Shown here: positions 63,676 through 64,000 of the stretch, piece after piece | Layout of the letters: the number at the start of each line of letters is the position of its first letter | How positions within the stretch are numbered: the first letter of the stretch is position 1 | Position numbers and translations under genes: made by a program | DNA from: Arthrobacter psychrolactophilus | GTDB taxonomy: Bacteria; Actinomycetota; Actinomycetes; Actinomycetales; Micrococcaceae | Direction of reading: 5' to 3' | DNA length: 64,000 bases | NCBI RefSeq assembly: GCF_003219795.1 | Contig: NZ_QJVC01000005.1 | Coordinates: 1 to 64,000, forward strand | The notes under the pieces: generated by a model | What the model was told of the DNA's origin: nothing | The model's database searches: none | Seen by the model: the letters and a program-made list of their open reading frames with translations, nothing else

Positions 63676-64000
63676 TTAGTGGTCCCGAGAACGACGGCGG
63701 ATCCTGGCTACCACCACAGCGGCACCGAGCAGGATTAACAGTCCTCCAACGAGCAGAATTGGTGTTGCTCCCGTGGCTCCTGTCGCTGCCAGCGCCCGCG
63801 TGGTTCCGCTCGTGGGGACTGTGGATGGCCTGGTGGCGGCAGTTGTCTGGGTCTGCGTGGCCGGAGTTGTTGAGGTGGCCGTAGGACTCGAAGTAGTCGA
63901 AGGACTCGGGCTCGCGGAGGGCGTGACTCCGGGAACGGTTCCGGGGACGGTGACGCTGACCGCCGCGCCCCGCACCACGATTCCTGCGAAACTGGTCTGG
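63676..64000 (-). CDS. C-terminus of a sortase-anchored wall protein (partial)
   Basis: At least 108 residues; the frame is open to the window end, so the N-terminus is missing. Ser/Thr/Pro-rich stalk (PSASPSPSTTSSPTATST), then RALAATGATGATP, a membrane segment (LLVGGLLILLGAAVVVARI) and RRRSRDH. LAATG is an LPxTG-like sorting signal seen in actinobacteria. It lies on the opposite strand to greA. Confidence 0.8.
   Translation of the reverse strand, partial: QTSFAGIVVRGAAVSVTVPGTVPGVTPSASPSPSTTSSPTATSTTPATQTQTTAATRPSTVPTSGTTRALAATGATGATPILLVGGLLILLGAAVVVARIRRRSRDH

Overview
The window looks like chromosomal DNA of a high-GC Gram-positive actinobacterium of the Micrococcaceae, close to Arthrobacter. 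The reasons are a WhiB regulator, a mycothiol conjugate amidase (Mca), a beta-barrel of Actinobacteria-only families (DUF3499, DUF4245, DUF4307, DUF5719, TIGR03089), PhoH2, a GreA/Mca neighbourhood, and generally GC-rich, GC3-rich coding sequence. This is inference from protein families; no search was run.

Layout. 1-4261 is a scrapyard of mobile DNA: an IS-end-like fragment, a decayed ISL3-family transposase, a group II intron 3' end (domain V/VI), an AT-richer LuxR/TPR regulator, a second exact 252-bp piece of the same ISL3 element, and an oppositely oriented fragment of a different ISL3 transposase. 4262-10168 holds an orphan Wzz/BY-kinase (capsule or exopolysaccharide control), a DUF1461-type membrane protein, an SGNH hydrolase and a divergent SpoIIM-like/RDD pair. 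10605-18281 is a complete Tad (Flp) pilus locus: Flp pilin, TadE, a TadE/G-like minor pilin, CpaB, CpaE/TadZ, CpaF/TadA, TadB, TadC and a convergent A24 prepilin peptidase. 18335-20995 is a tandem pair of L,D-transpeptidase lipid-anchor-like/membrane proteins.

21182-31092 is a conserved actinobacterial envelope block: MBL hydrolase, Trm112-like, DUF3499, a metallopeptidase-family protein, DUF5719, a very large GT2 glycosyltransferase, WhiB, TIGR03089 and GtrA. 31316-43454 is housekeeping: purK-purE-LCP, manA, a DUF559-type protein, FemAB, glpX, DUF4245, beta carbonic anhydrase, fumC and a NERD protein. 43800-50807 holds a TetR/DHA2 efflux pair, a Nudix hydrolase and a citrate module (CitMHS symporter divergent from a CitA/CitB-type two-component system). 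50857-53845 has a Fur-family regulator with a clear inverted-repeat operator, a tiny protein made of exact 14-residue repeats, an unknown protein and PhoH2. 54045-64000 has a cis-prenyltransferase, hemolysin III, a MacAB-like ABC exporter, a YyaL-type thioredoxin-domain protein, mca, DUF4307, greA and the C-terminus of a cell-wall-anchored protein.

Most unusual signals: (1) the Fur-linked 71-aa protein with four GSY repeats at exactly 14-residue spacing; (2) a family of about 60-bp near-perfect palindromes at four intergenic sites, three of them between convergent genes; (3) a perfect 34-nt group II intron domain V stranded in IS debris; (4) the large GT2 gene, whose conserved first strand can only be reached from an ATT codon overlapping the whiB stop; (5) paired 14-bp sites upstream of whiB. 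No tRNA, rRNA, CRISPR array or replication origin was seen.
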